Part shown: piece after piece, positions 44,486 to 53,649 of the stretch
Position numbering within the stretch: position 1 is the first letter of the stretch
Layout of the letters: each line of letters opens with the position of its first letter
Assembly: GCA_028279885.1 (NCBI GenBank)
Contig: JANQMX010000067.1
Location: forward strand, 124,001-188,000
Length of the DNA stretch: 64,000 nt
Direction of reading: 5' to 3'
From: Rhodovibrionaceae bacterium
Lineage (GTDB): Bacteria > Pseudomonadota > Alphaproteobacteria > Kiloniellales > DSM-21159
Notes under the pieces: model-generated
Databases searched by the model: none
What the model saw: only the letters and a program-made list of their open reading frames with translations
Told to the model about the DNA's origin: nothing
Position numbers and translations under genes: made by a program

Positions 44486-44514
44486 CTGACAAGCCGGAGG
44501 ACGCGGGCTATATC
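44486..44514 (+). promoter_or_regulatory. Promoter of sdhE-mfd
   Basis: CTGACA (44486-44491) and TATATC (44509-44514) stand exactly 17 bp apart, a good sigma-70-type match (5/6 and 4/6). The predicted start near 44521 leaves a leader of only about 7-20 nt before the possible ATGs of sdhE, so translation may be nearly leaderless. Confidence 0.55.
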
Positions 44515-44527
44515 CTACTGCGATTTG

Positions 44528-44833
44528 ATGCCATTCAGCATGACTCAGATGACCCAATCGGAAAACCAAAGCCTGGATATCCAGCGCAAACGCTTGCGCT
44601 ATCGTAGCTGGCACCGCGGCACGCGGGAGATGGATCTCTTGATCGGCAGCTTTGCCGACCGCTATCTGGCCGAGTTCGATGGGCCGCAGCTGGCGCGCTT
44701 CGAGGCGCTGCTGCAGGAGAGCGACCCCGCGCTCTATGCCTGGGTCAGCGGCGCCAGCGCACCGCCTGACGAACTGCGCCACGACGTCATGACGCTTTTA
44801 CTCAACCACACCTACGCTGCAAAGACCCTTTGA
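44528..44833 (+). CDS. sdhE: Succinate dehydrogenase assembly factor SdhE (FAD assembly factor)
   Basis: A roughly 101-residue SdhE/DUF339 protein. The diagnostic RSWHRGTREMDLLIGSFA segment contains the RGxxE motif needed for covalent flavin attachment to SdhA. DPALYAWVSG is the second conserved patch. ATGs at 44528, 44540 and 44549 are all possible and none has a clear ribosome site; 44528 is nearest the predicted transcript start. Its stop overlaps the mfd start. It is a standard neighbour of mfd and recG in alphaproteobacteria. Confidence 0.9.
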   Translation: MPFSMTQMTQSENQSLDIQRKRLRYRSWHRGTREMDLLIGSFADRYLAEFDGPQLARFEALLQESDPALYAWVSGASAPPDELRHDVMTLLLNHTYAAKTL

Positions 44834-47800
44834 CCGTGATTACCGAGTTGCTTGCCGAGGGCGGCACCTGGGACCTGGCCAACGTCCCGGAAGGCTTCGA
44901 CGCCCTGCTGATCCAGGATATCGCCGCGCAGGCCAAGACGGCCGGGGCGCGGGTGCACCTCCACGTCGCCCGCGACGATCAGCGCATGACCCGCCTGCAC
45001 GAAACGCTGGCCTTCTTCGCGCCCGATCTCACCGTGCTGCCTTTTCCGGCCTGGGACTGCCTGCCCTACGACCGCATCTCGCCGCACCGCGATCTGCTGG
45101 CTGAGCGCGTTACAACCCTCTGCCGGCTGATCGAACGTAAGCAGGACGAGCCCTGCGTCGTCGTCACCACCGTCAACGCGCTGCTGCAACGGGTGATACC
45201 GCGGGAGGCCCTGCGCGAGCGGCACCTGGAACTGACGGTCGGCGGCAGTCTGCCGATGGAGACGCTGTTTCCCTTTTTCGAGGAGAATGGCTATCAGCGA
45301 GTCGACACGGTCGAGCAGCCCGGCGAGTACGCCCAGCGCGGCGGCCTGCTCGATCTCTTTCCCGCCGGGAGCGAGACGCCTTACCGGGTCGATCTCTTCG
45401 GCGATGAGATCGAGAGTATCCGCAGCTTCGATCCGCTGGACCAGCGCTCCACCGGGACCTGCGACGGCTTCCAGCTCCGGCCGGTCAACGAGGTCTTCCT
45501 GACCGCAGACAGCGTAACACGCTTCCGCACCCGCTACCGCGAGGCCTTCGGCGCGGTCACCAAGGAGGATCCGCTCTACGAGGCGATCAGCGAGCGGCGC
45601 ACCCACCCCGGCATGGAACACTGGCTGCCGTTCTTCCACGAGCGGATGGAAACGCTGTTCGATTACCTCGACGGGCCCTCGGTCAGCCTGGACCATCAGG
45701 CTGCGGAGGTGCGCGATACCCGCCTTGAGCAGATCGAGGACTTCTACCAGGCGCGCGAAGGCGTCGGACGCGCGCAGCAGGTCAGCGGCAGCGTCTATCA
45801 CCCGCTGCCGCCGGCGAGCCTCTACCTCTCGGCCGAGGAATGGCAGGCGGCGCTGGCCGAGGGCGGCACCCTGCAGTTCTTTCCTTTCCATCTGCCCGAG
45901 AACGCGGACAAGGTGCGCGACGCGGAAGGCCGCCATGCCCGCGACTTCTCCGAAGCACGCACGGCCTCGGAAGGCGCGCTTTACGATGCCGTGGCCCAGT
46001 ACCTCGCCGGCGAGAGGGCGGCAGGGCGCCACGTCCTGATCACCGCCTATTCGACCGGCAGCCGCGATCGCCTGCTCCATGTTCTGCAAGAACACGGCGT
46101 TCAAGGCCTCTTACCCTGCGAGAGCTGGTCCGAGGTCCAGGCGCTGGCCGACGATCAGATCGCCTGCGTCGTGCTCGGCTTGGAGCGCGGCTTCGGCAGC
46201 GGCGATCTCACGGCTCTAACCGAGACGGACATCCTCGGCGAGCGCATCGCCCGTGGCTCGGCCAGGAAGCGCAAGGCGGAGAACTTCCTGACGGAGGTCT
46301 CCACCCTCGGCACCGGCGACTTCGTCGTCCATGTGGAGCACGGGGTGGGCCGCTACGACGGCCTGGAGGCGCTCGACGTCGGCGGTGCGCCGCACGACTG
46401 CCTGCGCGTCCTCTACCACGGCGGCGACAAGCTCTTCGTCCCGGTCGAGAACATCGAGGTGCTCTCCCGCTACGGCTCGCACGACCTGCAGGTCGAGCTC
46501 GACCGGCTGGGGCAGGGCAACTGGCAAGCGCGCAAGGCGCGGGTCAAGAAGCGCCTCAAGGACATGGCCGATCAGCTCATTCGCATCGCCGCTGAGCGCC
46601 AGCTCAAGACCCTGGACGCCATGGCGCCGCCGGAAGGCATCTACGACGAGTTCAGCGCGCGCTTTCCCTATCCCGAGACCGACGATCAGCTCCGCGCCAT
46701 CGAGGACGTGGTCGGCGACCTCAGCGAGGGTCGACCCATGGATCGGCTGATCTGCGGCGACGTGGGCTTCGGCAAGACCGAGGTTGCCCTGCGCGCCGCC
46801 TTCGTCGCCGCCATGTCGGGGCGGCAGGTCGCCGTCGTGGTGCCCACGACCCTGCTGGCCCGTCAGCATTACGAGACCTTCAGCGAACGTTTCCACGGCC
46901 TGCCAGTGCGGCTGGCGCAGCTATCCCGGTTGGTCTCCCCGCGGGATGCGGCCCGCAGCAAGGAAGACCTGAAGTCGGGCCAGATCGACATCGTCATCGG
47001 CACCCACGCGCTGCTCGCCAAGTCCATCGGCTTCCGCGATCTTGGCCTCCTGATCGTCGACGAGGAACAGCATTTCGGCGTCAAGCAGAAGGAGCGCCTG
47101 AAGGAGCTGCGCGCCGAGGTGCATGTGTTGACCCTGACGGCGACGCCCATCCCGCGCACCTTGCAACTCGCACTGACTGGCGTGCGCGACATGAGCCTGA
47201 TCGCAACGCCGCCGGTGGATCGCCTCGCCGTGCGCACCTTCGTCTTGCCCTACGACCCGGTGGTGGTGCGCGAGGCGATCATGCGGGAGCGCAATAGAGG
47301 CGGGCAGATCTTCTATGTCTGCCCACGGGTGGAGGACCTCTCCGAGGTGGAGGAGAGGCTGCACGAACTGGTGCCCGAGGTGCGCATCGGCGTGGCCCAC
47401 GGCAAGCTCTCGGCCGCCGCGTTGGAAGCGGTGATGGGCAGCTTCATGGACCGCAAGTTCGACCTGTTGCTCTCCACCAACATCGTCGAGTCTGGGCTCG
47501 ACATCCCCAATGCCAATACGATGATCATGCATCGCGCCGACATGTTCGGCCTGGCGCAGCTCTATCAGCTGCGCGGCCGCATCGGGCGCTCCAAGCAACG
47601 CGGCTACGCCTATCTCACGGTGCGGCCGGGCCGTACCCTGACCCAGGCGGCCGAGAAGCGGCTGCATGTCATGCAGACCCTCGACTCCCTGGGCGCCGGC
47701 TTCACCTTGGCCAGCCACGATCTCGACATCCGCGGCGGCGGCAACCTCTTGGGCGAGGAGCAGTCGGGTCATATCCGCGAAGTGGGCGTGGAGCTCTACC

Positions 47801-48324
47801 AGCAGATGCTGGAGGAGGCGGTCTCCGAAGCGCGCAATCTGACTGCGGGTGAGGCGGCCGGGGCCGGGAGCGAAGCCTGGACGCCACAGATCAACCTCGG
47901 CACCTCGGTCCTTATCCCCGAAGTCTACGTCCCGGATTTGCAAACCCGCCTAGGTCTTTACCGGCGATTGTCGACCTTGGTCGAGAAGAGCGAGCTGGAA
48001 GCCTTTGCCGCGGAGCTGATCGACCGCTTCGGTCCCTTGCCGGAAGAGGTGCAGAACCTGCTGCATGTCATGGAAATCAAACACCTTTGCAAGCAGGCGG
48101 GTGTGGAGAAGCTGGAGGTCGGGCCGAAGGGCGCGGTGGTCAGCTTCCGCGAAGATACCTTCGCCCGGCCGGAAAAGCTGATCGCCCTCATCCAGCGCCA
48201 GGCCGGCATCCTGCAGCTCCGCCCCGACCATAAGCTGGTCTACCGCCGGAGCTGGGAGACCAGCAAACTGCGCACGGAGGGGGCGCGACGCTTCGTCGGC
48301 GCCCTCGCCAAGATCGCCGCCTGA
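44830..48324 (+). CDS. mfd: Transcription-repair coupling factor Mfd
   Basis: A 1164-residue Mfd, a normal length. The N-terminal UvrB-like part has PAWDCLPYDRISPH. The RNA-polymerase-interaction domain follows (GDFVVHVEHGVGRYDGL, about residue 495 on). The translocase carries Walker A GDVGFGKT (643-650), DEEQ box IVDEEQHFG and motif VI RGRIGRS. It removes stalled RNA polymerase at lesions and recruits UvrA. TTG 44830 overlaps the sdhE stop; GTG 44836 is an alternative. Confidence 0.96.
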   Translation: MTVITELLAEGGTWDLANVPEGFDALLIQDIAAQAKTAGARVHLHVARDDQRMTRLHETLAFFAPDLTVLPFPAWDCLPYDRISPHRDLLAERVTTLCRLIERKQDEPCVVVTTVNALLQRVIPREALRERHLELTVGGSLPMETLFPFFEENGYQRVDTVEQPGEYAQRGGLLDLFPAGSETPYRVDLFGDEIESIRSFDPLDQRSTGTCDGFQLRPVNEVFLTADSVTRFRTRYREAFGAVTKEDPLYEAISERRTHPGMEHWLPFFHERMETLFDYLDGPSVSLDHQAAEVRDTRLEQIEDFYQAREGVGRAQQVSGSVYHPLPPASLYLSAEEWQAALAEGGTLQFFPFHLPENADKVRDAEGRHARDFSEARTASEGALYDAVAQYLAGERAAGRHVLITAYSTGSRDRLLHVLQEHGVQGLLPCESWSEVQALADDQIACVVLGLERGFGSGDLTALTETDILGERIARGSARKRKAENFLTEVSTLGTGDFVVHVEHGVGRYDGLEALDVGGAPHDCLRVLYHGGDKLFVPVENIEVLSRYGSHDLQVELDRLGQGNWQARKARVKKRLKDMADQLIRIAAERQLKTLDAMAPPEGIYDEFSARFPYPETDDQLRAIEDVVGDLSEGRPMDRLICGDVGFGKTEVALRAAFVAAMSGRQVAVVVPTTLLARQHYETFSERFHGLPVRLAQLSRLVSPRDAARSKEDLKSGQIDIVIGTHALLAKSIGFRDLGLLIVDEEQHFGVKQKERLKELRAEVHVLTLTATPIPRTLQLALTGVRDMSLIATPPVDRLAVRTFVLPYDPVVVREAIMRERNRGGQIFYVCPRVEDLSEVEERLHELVPEVRIGVAHGKLSAAALEAVMGSFMDRKFDLLLSTNIVESGLDIPNANTMIMHRADMFGLAQLYQLRGRIGRSKQRGYAYLTVRPGRTLTQAAEKRLHVMQTLDSLGAGFTLASHDLDIRGGGNLLGEEQSGHIREVGVELYQQMLEEAVSEARNLTAGEAAGAGSEAWTPQINLGTSVLIPEVYVPDLQTRLGLYRRLSTLVEKSELEAFAAELIDRFGPLPEEVQNLLHVMEIKHLCKQAGVEKLEVGPKGAVVSFREDTFARPEKLIALIQRQAGILQLRPDHKLVYRRSWETSKLRTEGARRFVGALAKIAA

Positions 48325-48353
48325 GACAGACTAGCCACCGGGAATAGCGCCGA

Positions 48354-48827
48354 CCGATGAATGGATACTCGTATCAAGCACGAGTATGACGGTCAGCGGT
48401 ACTACCCCGCCTCGTGCTCCTCCTCTGATCGTCACCCCGGCCAAGGGCGAAGCCCGCGAGCCGGGGCCCATGGCGAAGCTGGGCGCAGGCTGAGAAATGG
48501 ACCCCGGATCACTGACGCCTCCGGGGTGACGGCTTGTGGTGTTGCGCCGCCTTTGGCTCGTTCGACAGATGCGGTCGGGGACCGCGCAAGCCGATGAACG
48601 GATACTCGCGTCAAGCATGAGTATGACGGTCGGTGGTGCTGCCCCGCCTCGCACTCCTCCTCCGATCGTCACCCCGGCCAAGGGCGAAGCCCGCGAGCCG
48701 GGGCCCATGGCGCAGCTGGGCGCGGGCTGAGAAATGGCCCCCGGATCGCTGACGCGTCCGGGGTGACAACTTGTGATGCCGGGCCGCCTTTGGCTCGTTC
48801 GACAGACGCGGTCGGGATGACAGCTTG
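48354..48827. repeat. 237-bp tandem duplication carrying two mosaic repeats (in gap 48325-48984)
   Basis: Two imperfect copies of a 237-bp unit (48354-48590 and 48591-48827) start CCGATGAA.GGATACTCG and each contain one hairpin repeat (48431 on and 48668 on, GTCACCCCGGCC to GGGGTGAC). A further partial copy of the last 55 bp (CTTGTGGTATCGCACCACC...) follows at about 48814-48868. The whole 660-bp gap has no convincing gene; the last 110 bp are the leader of the next gene. Confidence 0.8.
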
Positions 48828-48984
48828 TGGTATCGCACCACCTTTGGCTACTTCGACAGATGCAGTCCGTAACCGAAGCCGCAACGCAGGCATCACAGGC
48901 AAGTGCATGGTCCCGCGATGGCAAGCGGCGCTCGGCGTCCCAATTTGACAGGCAGCGAAGACCCTCAAGGAAACGAAGGCGACC

Positions 48985-50634
48985 ATGAAAGCATCGGACC
49001 TGCTGGTGAAGTGTCTCGAAGAGGAAGGGGTAAGCCACATCTTCGGCGTGCCCGGCGAAGAAAACGCCGACTTCGTGCTCTCACTGAAGTCCTCGCCCAT
49101 CGAGTTCATTCTGACCCGGCACGAGCAGGGCGCCGCCTTCATGGCGGAGGTCTATGGCCGACTGACCGGCAACCCGGCGGTCTGTCTCGGCACCTTGGGT
49201 CCGGGCGCGACCAACCTGATCACCGGCGTCGCCGACGCCAACATGGACCGGGCGCCCATGCTGGTCATCACCGGCCAGGCGGGGACCTACCGGCAACATA
49301 AGGAGAGCCATCAGGTCATGGACGTGGTGGAGATGTACCGTCCGGTGACCAAGTGGGCGATCAGCATCCTGGAACCCGACACCATCCCCGAGATCACGCG
49401 CAAGGCCGTGCGCCTGGCCCGCGGCGAGAAGCCCGGCGCCGTGCTGATCGAGCTGGCCGAGGATATCGCCAAGGAAGACGCGAAGGGCCAGCCGCTGGAG
49501 CCGCGGCGCTTCCGCCGGCCGGGGCCCGACGACAAAATCGTCGACCGCGCCTATGAGCTGATCCGCAACGCCAAGCGGCCGATCATCATTGCCGGCAACG
49601 GCACCATCCGGAAGCGCGCGAGTCACCAGCTCCGCCGCTTCTGCGAGGCCACGGGCATCGGCGTGCTCAGCACCTTCATGGCCAAGGGCTGCGTCGACCG
49701 CGACGCGGACTACTGCCTCTTCACCATCGGCCTGCAGCAGAAGGACTTCACCGCCTATGCGGTGGAGGAAGCCGATCTGGTTATCGCGCTGGGCTATGAT
49801 CTGGTCGAATATCCGCCGCGCCTCTGGAACCCCGACGGCACAAAGCCGGTCGTCCACATCGACTTCCTGCCGGCCGAAATTGACAGCAACTACCACCCGC
49901 AAGTCGAGTGCGTCGGCGACCTGGCGCATACGCTCTGGATGCTCAACGAACGGCTGGAGCGGGACGGCGCGCCGAGCTACGAGCTCTCGGGTCAGGCCAA
50001 GACCCGGGCACGCATGCTGGAGGAGTTCTCGGCCCACGCCGAGGACCGCACCGAAGGCGCTATCCGGCCGCAGAAGGCGATCTGGGACGTGCGTCAGGCG
50101 CTGGGCCCCGACGACATCCTGCTGTCGGGCGTCGGGGCGCATAAGATGTGGATCGGCCGCTACTACCAGTGCAACGAGCCCAACACCTGCCTGATTCCCA
50201 ACGGCTTCTGCTCCATGGGGATGCCGCTCCCGGGCTCGATCGCGGCGCATCTGGTCTTTCCGGACCGCAAGATCTTCGCCATCGCCGGCGACGGCGATTT
50301 CCTGATGAACGTGCAGGAGATGGAGACGGCGCGCCGCCTCAATGCCGACGTCACCGTGATGGTCTGGGAGGACGGCGGCTATGGCTTGATCGCCTGGAAG
50401 CAGGACGACGAGTTCGGCGAGCACAGCCTGCTCGCGTTCGGCAATCCCGACTGGCTGGCGCTGGCCAAAAGCTTCGGTTGGCAGGGTCAGTACGTGGCGA
50501 ACACAGCCGATCTCGCCGGCGCCATCGACACGGCCCTGACCCACAAAGGCCCCTCGCTGATCGTCATTCCCATCGACTACCGTGAGAACACGCTGCTCAC
50601 CAGCCGGCTTGGCGAAATCGCCAGCGCAATCTGA
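48985..50634 (+). CDS. Thiamine-diphosphate enzyme, acetolactate synthase large-subunit-like
   Basis: A 549-residue ThDP enzyme. N-terminal IFGVPGEENADF and catalytic E47 (TRHEQGAAF) fit the acetohydroxyacid synthase family; the ThDP/Mg motif starts at GDGDF (435-439) and ends EDGGYGLI where most members have ND. No small regulatory subunit gene is nearby, unlike biosynthetic ilvBH, so it is more like single-subunit AlsS-type enzymes or an uncharacterised relative. AAGGAAACGAAGG lies before ATG 48985. Flanked by repeats upstream and transporters downstream. Confidence 0.82.
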   Translation: MKASDLLVKCLEEEGVSHIFGVPGEENADFVLSLKSSPIEFILTRHEQGAAFMAEVYGRLTGNPAVCLGTLGPGATNLITGVADANMDRAPMLVITGQAGTYRQHKESHQVMDVVEMYRPVTKWAISILEPDTIPEITRKAVRLARGEKPGAVLIELAEDIAKEDAKGQPLEPRRFRRPGPDDKIVDRAYELIRNAKRPIIIAGNGTIRKRASHQLRRFCEATGIGVLSTFMAKGCVDRDADYCLFTIGLQQKDFTAYAVEEADLVIALGYDLVEYPPRLWNPDGTKPVVHIDFLPAEIDSNYHPQVECVGDLAHTLWMLNERLERDGAPSYELSGQAKTRARMLEEFSAHAEDRTEGAIRPQKAIWDVRQALGPDDILLSGVGAHKMWIGRYYQCNEPNTCLIPNGFCSMGMPLPGSIAAHLVFPDRKIFAIAGDGDFLMNVQEMETARRLNADVTVMVWEDGGYGLIAWKQDDEFGEHSLLAFGNPDWLALAKSFGWQGQYVANTADLAGAIDTALTHKGPSLIVIPIDYRENTLLTSRLGEIASAI

Positions 50635-50756
50635 GCCGCAGCGCCTAAGGCCAGCGACAATAGAAACCACTAAAGTCGGATTGCTCTTTGATACGGCATG
50701 TCTAGTTTCGCAGCGAGGCGACGTGGTTCCTAAGTGAGGCCCCCTAGGCAGGCAGA

Positions 50757-52007
50757 GTGGCGGTAGAACACAACATCTCGGGCACCAGCATCATCGTCCT
50801 CGCCGTGGGCGTTTGGTTTCTCGGTACCTTCGTCAACAAGACGCTCCCCTTTCTGCGCCGCTACAGCATTCCGGTCGCCGTCACCGGCGGGCTGATCTGC
50901 AGTTTGCTCGTCGCGGCGCTGCGTGCCGTCTTTGACGTCACGATCATCTTCGACACCGAACTGCGCGACCTCCTGCTGCTGGCCTTCTTCTCGACCATCG
51001 GGTTATCGGCCAAGCTCAGCCTGTTGAAAGAGGGGGGCAGGGCGCTGCTCATCCTCATGGTCGCCGCGGGCGTTCTTCTCGTGCTGCAGAACAGCACCGG
51101 CGTCCTGCTCGCCATGCTGTTCGGCGCGCATCCCGGCTACGGCCTGATCGGCGGCAGCGTCTCTCTTGCCGGCGGGCACGGCACCGCCATCGCCTGGGGT
51201 GCGGTGGCCGAGGAGGCTGGTCTTGAAGATGCCCAGGCGCTCGGCATCGCCTTCGCCACCTTCGGCCTGATCGCCGGCGGCCTGATTGGCGGGCCCATCG
51301 CCGAATTTCTGATCAAGCGCGACAAGCTGCGCACAAGCTGCCGGGCGAACCCCGGCGGCGCACTGGTCGATGTTCAGGGACCGCAGGTCGCAAGCAACCC
51401 CGTTCCGGAGGCGAAGACCCAGCTCCTGCCGCCCTTATCGAGCGCCCTTGGCACGCTGATGCTGCTGGCGATCTGCGTCGAGGTGGGCAGCCTGGTGAAT
51501 CAGCTCCTGGCCTCCTGGGGCATGACCCTGCCGGGCTTCCTGACCGCCATGATGACCGGCATCGTCATCGCCAACGTCGCCGATGCGCTCAAGGTCGAGC
51601 TCGACCCGGTCTCCCGCGAGAGTGTCGCCGAGATCAGCCTGCAGCTCTTTCTCGCCATCAGCCTGATGAGCATGCAGCTCTGGGTTCTGGCCGATTCCAT
51701 CGACCGGGTTCTGCTCGTGCTCTTCGCCCAAATGATGATTATCACGCTCTTTGCCGTGGCCATCGTCTACCGCATCATGGGTCGCGACTACGACGCCGCT
51801 GTCATTGCCGCTGGGTTTTCCGGGCTTGGCATGGGCGCAACCCCGGTCGGGATCGCGAATATGAACGCCGTCACCTCGAAGTATGGTCCTTCGCCCAAGG
51901 CCTTCCTGATCGTTCCTCTGGTGGGTGCCTTCTTCCTCGACATCCTGAATGCGCTGGTGATCAAGACCTTCATCGCCATGCCCCTCATTCAGGAAGCGCC
52001 GCTGTGA
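50757..52007 (+). CDS. gltS: Sodium/glutamate symporter GltS
   Basis: A 416-residue membrane protein with about ten or more helices. The reentrant-loop signatures of the GltS family are present in both halves: GGSVSLAGGHGTAIAWG (about 131-147) and GFSGLGMGATPVGIANM near the C-terminus. It imports glutamate with Na+. GTG 50757 is the likely start. It lies 122 bp after the ThDP enzyme and 35 bp before the BCCT transporter, so the two transporters probably share a transcript. Confidence 0.92.
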   Translation: MAVEHNISGTSIIVLAVGVWFLGTFVNKTLPFLRRYSIPVAVTGGLICSLLVAALRAVFDVTIIFDTELRDLLLLAFFSTIGLSAKLSLLKEGGRALLILMVAAGVLLVLQNSTGVLLAMLFGAHPGYGLIGGSVSLAGGHGTAIAWGAVAEEAGLEDAQALGIAFATFGLIAGGLIGGPIAEFLIKRDKLRTSCRANPGGALVDVQGPQVASNPVPEAKTQLLPPLSSALGTLMLLAICVEVGSLVNQLLASWGMTLPGFLTAMMTGIVIANVADALKVELDPVSRESVAEISLQLFLAISLMSMQLWVLADSIDRVLLVLFAQMMIITLFAVAIVYRIMGRDYDAAVIAAGFSGLGMGATPVGIANMNAVTSKYGPSPKAFLIVPLVGAFFLDILNALVIKTFIAMPLIQEAPL

Positions 52008-52042
52008 CGCGGCCGTGGCCAGGGGGCGGGAGACCCTAGGGC

Positions 52043-53536
52043 ATGCTGAAGAACCCGCTCTTGCCGACAGCGCTGCTCATTACAGGCGCCATCGCCGTCT
52101 GGGGCATTGCTGATACCGACGGCCTAGCCGCCTTCGCCGATACCCTGGTGTCGATCCAGTTCACCAGCCGCGCTTGGTTCATCATGCTGACCGCCAGTGC
52201 AATGCTGATCTGCTGCATCGCTCTCGCGGTTTCGCACTACGGCGATATCAAGCTCGGCGCCGACGACGAAGAGCCGGAATTCTCGACAATCTCCTGGCTG
52301 ACCATGCTCTTCGCCGCCGGCATGGGCGTCGGCCTGCTCTACTGGGGTACCGCGGAGCCTCTGACCCACTATCTGCTGATCGCCGACTATCAGATCCCCA
52401 GCGAAGCTGCCCATTCGGCGCTCTTCGTCACCAATTTCCACTGGGGCCTGCATGCCTGGGCGATCTATGCCCTGACCGGCCTGGTCATCGCCTATTTCAG
52501 CTTTCGCAAGGGCACGCCCATTCTGGTCGGCGCACCGCTCCTCAAGGTCTTCGGCGAGGGGCTGCTGGTGCGCATGGTCGCCTGGGTCAGCAATCTCCTG
52601 GCCATCGTCGCCATCGCCATCGGTCTCGGCGGGTCGGTCGCCATGGGGGTATTCCAGGTGAAAGAAGGGGTCGACGCTTTGCTCGGCCTACAGGGAACGG
52701 GCTTAGGTCTTACGCTAGCCATTTTCACCGTTCTTGTCGTTGCTTACGTCCTGCCTTTGACAACAGATCTTAGCCACGGAATGGCCGTGCTTTCCAACGC
52801 CGCCATGGCGACAGCCGGGGCTCTGATGATCTTCCTGCTGCTGTTCGGCCCGACGCACTACCTGATGGGCGGGATACTGCATGCGGTCGGCGACTACCTC
52901 GCCGAGGTAATTCCCCACGGCTTTCGCACCTTCACCTTCATGGATGACCAGGTGGGGGACTGGTTCCAGTCCTGGACCTTGACCTACATGGTCTGGTGGC
53001 TTGCCTGGGCGCCCTTCGTCGGCGTCTTCATCGCGCGCATCTCGCGCGGGCGAACCATCCGTGCGTTTCTCTGCGGCGTTATCCTTGTGCCGACGGGCTT
53101 CTCCATCCTGTGGTTCGGTGTGTTCGGCGGCATCGGCTTTTTCGGCGTGCTGCGCACCGAGATACCGGTTCTCGACATCGTGCGCGACAATGTCAGCGGC
53201 GTGACCTTCTTCGTGCTGGAGCAATTCCCGCTGCCGTCCCTGACCATTGGCGCCGTCGTGGTCGCCGCCTTCCTCTTCATCGTCACCAGCGTGGTCAGCG
53301 CCGCTTTCGTGCTCGGCATGTTCTCGACCGGCGGCGACCTCAACCCCAGCACCAAGATCAAGCTGAGCTGGGGCGTGGTGCTCGGCGCCTTGGGCTTGGT
53401 TATGATCCTGTCGGGCAGCATCGATGCCGTGAAGTCGATCATCGCGCTGGGCGCGCTGCCATTCATCTTCATCGTGCTGCTGCTGGTGGTCTGCCTGTTG
53501 AAGGCTCTGAAGTCGGAAGCGGTGGCGCAGAGATGA
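52043..53536 (+). CDS. BCCT family transporter (betaine/carnitine/choline type)
   Basis: A 497-residue, 12-helix transporter. The glycine-rich motif GMGVGLLYWGTAEP is at 93-106, and the core segment WWLAWAPFVGVFIARISRGRTIR matches BCCT helix 8 and the following loop. It imports a quaternary ammonium compound or a similar solute, usually for osmotic protection or carbon. GGGCGGGAG is upstream of ATG 52043. The stop overlaps the ATG of a 38-codon membrane gene by 4 bp, so both are made together. Confidence 0.93.
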   Translation: MLKNPLLPTALLITGAIAVWGIADTDGLAAFADTLVSIQFTSRAWFIMLTASAMLICCIALAVSHYGDIKLGADDEEPEFSTISWLTMLFAAGMGVGLLYWGTAEPLTHYLLIADYQIPSEAAHSALFVTNFHWGLHAWAIYALTGLVIAYFSFRKGTPILVGAPLLKVFGEGLLVRMVAWVSNLLAIVAIAIGLGGSVAMGVFQVKEGVDALLGLQGTGLGLTLAIFTVLVVAYVLPLTTDLSHGMAVLSNAAMATAGALMIFLLLFGPTHYLMGGILHAVGDYLAEVIPHGFRTFTFMDDQVGDWFQSWTLTYMVWWLAWAPFVGVFIARISRGRTIRAFLCGVILVPTGFSILWFGVFGGIGFFGVLRTEIPVLDIVRDNVSGVTFFVLEQFPLPSLTIGAVVVAAFLFIVTSVVSAAFVLGMFSTGGDLNPSTKIKLSWGVVLGALGLVMILSGSIDAVKSIIALGALPFIFIVLLLVVCLLKALKSEAVAQR

Positions 53537-53649
53537 ACGAGTTGGTCGATACCCTGCTGAATGTCGTCGCTTTCGTCTTCATCGGCGTTCTGATCTGGCT
53601 CTACTTCAAGCCCGAACACCGCGAAGAAGACGAACCCTCGGACTTCTAG
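53533..53649 (+). CDS. 38-residue single-helix membrane protein coupled to the BCCT transporter
   Basis: A very small gene with ATGA overlap to the BCCT stop. The product has one transmembrane helix (about residues 6-25, VVAFVFIGVLIWLYF) and an acidic tail (EHREEDEPSDF). The size, coupling and charged tail fit a small accessory subunit, as for CydX or KdpF, but no family is recognised. The TAG stop is part of the CTAG end of the inverted-repeat element that follows. It is too long and hydrophobic to be chance readout, yet unproven. Confidence 0.7.
   Translation: MNELVDTLLNVVAFVFIGVLIWLYFKPEHREEDEPSDF

Noticed and set aside
48354..48868. The tandem repeats as a CRISPR array
   Set aside because: Units are 237 bp with diverged sequence, without short identical repeats and unique spacers, and no cas genes are present.
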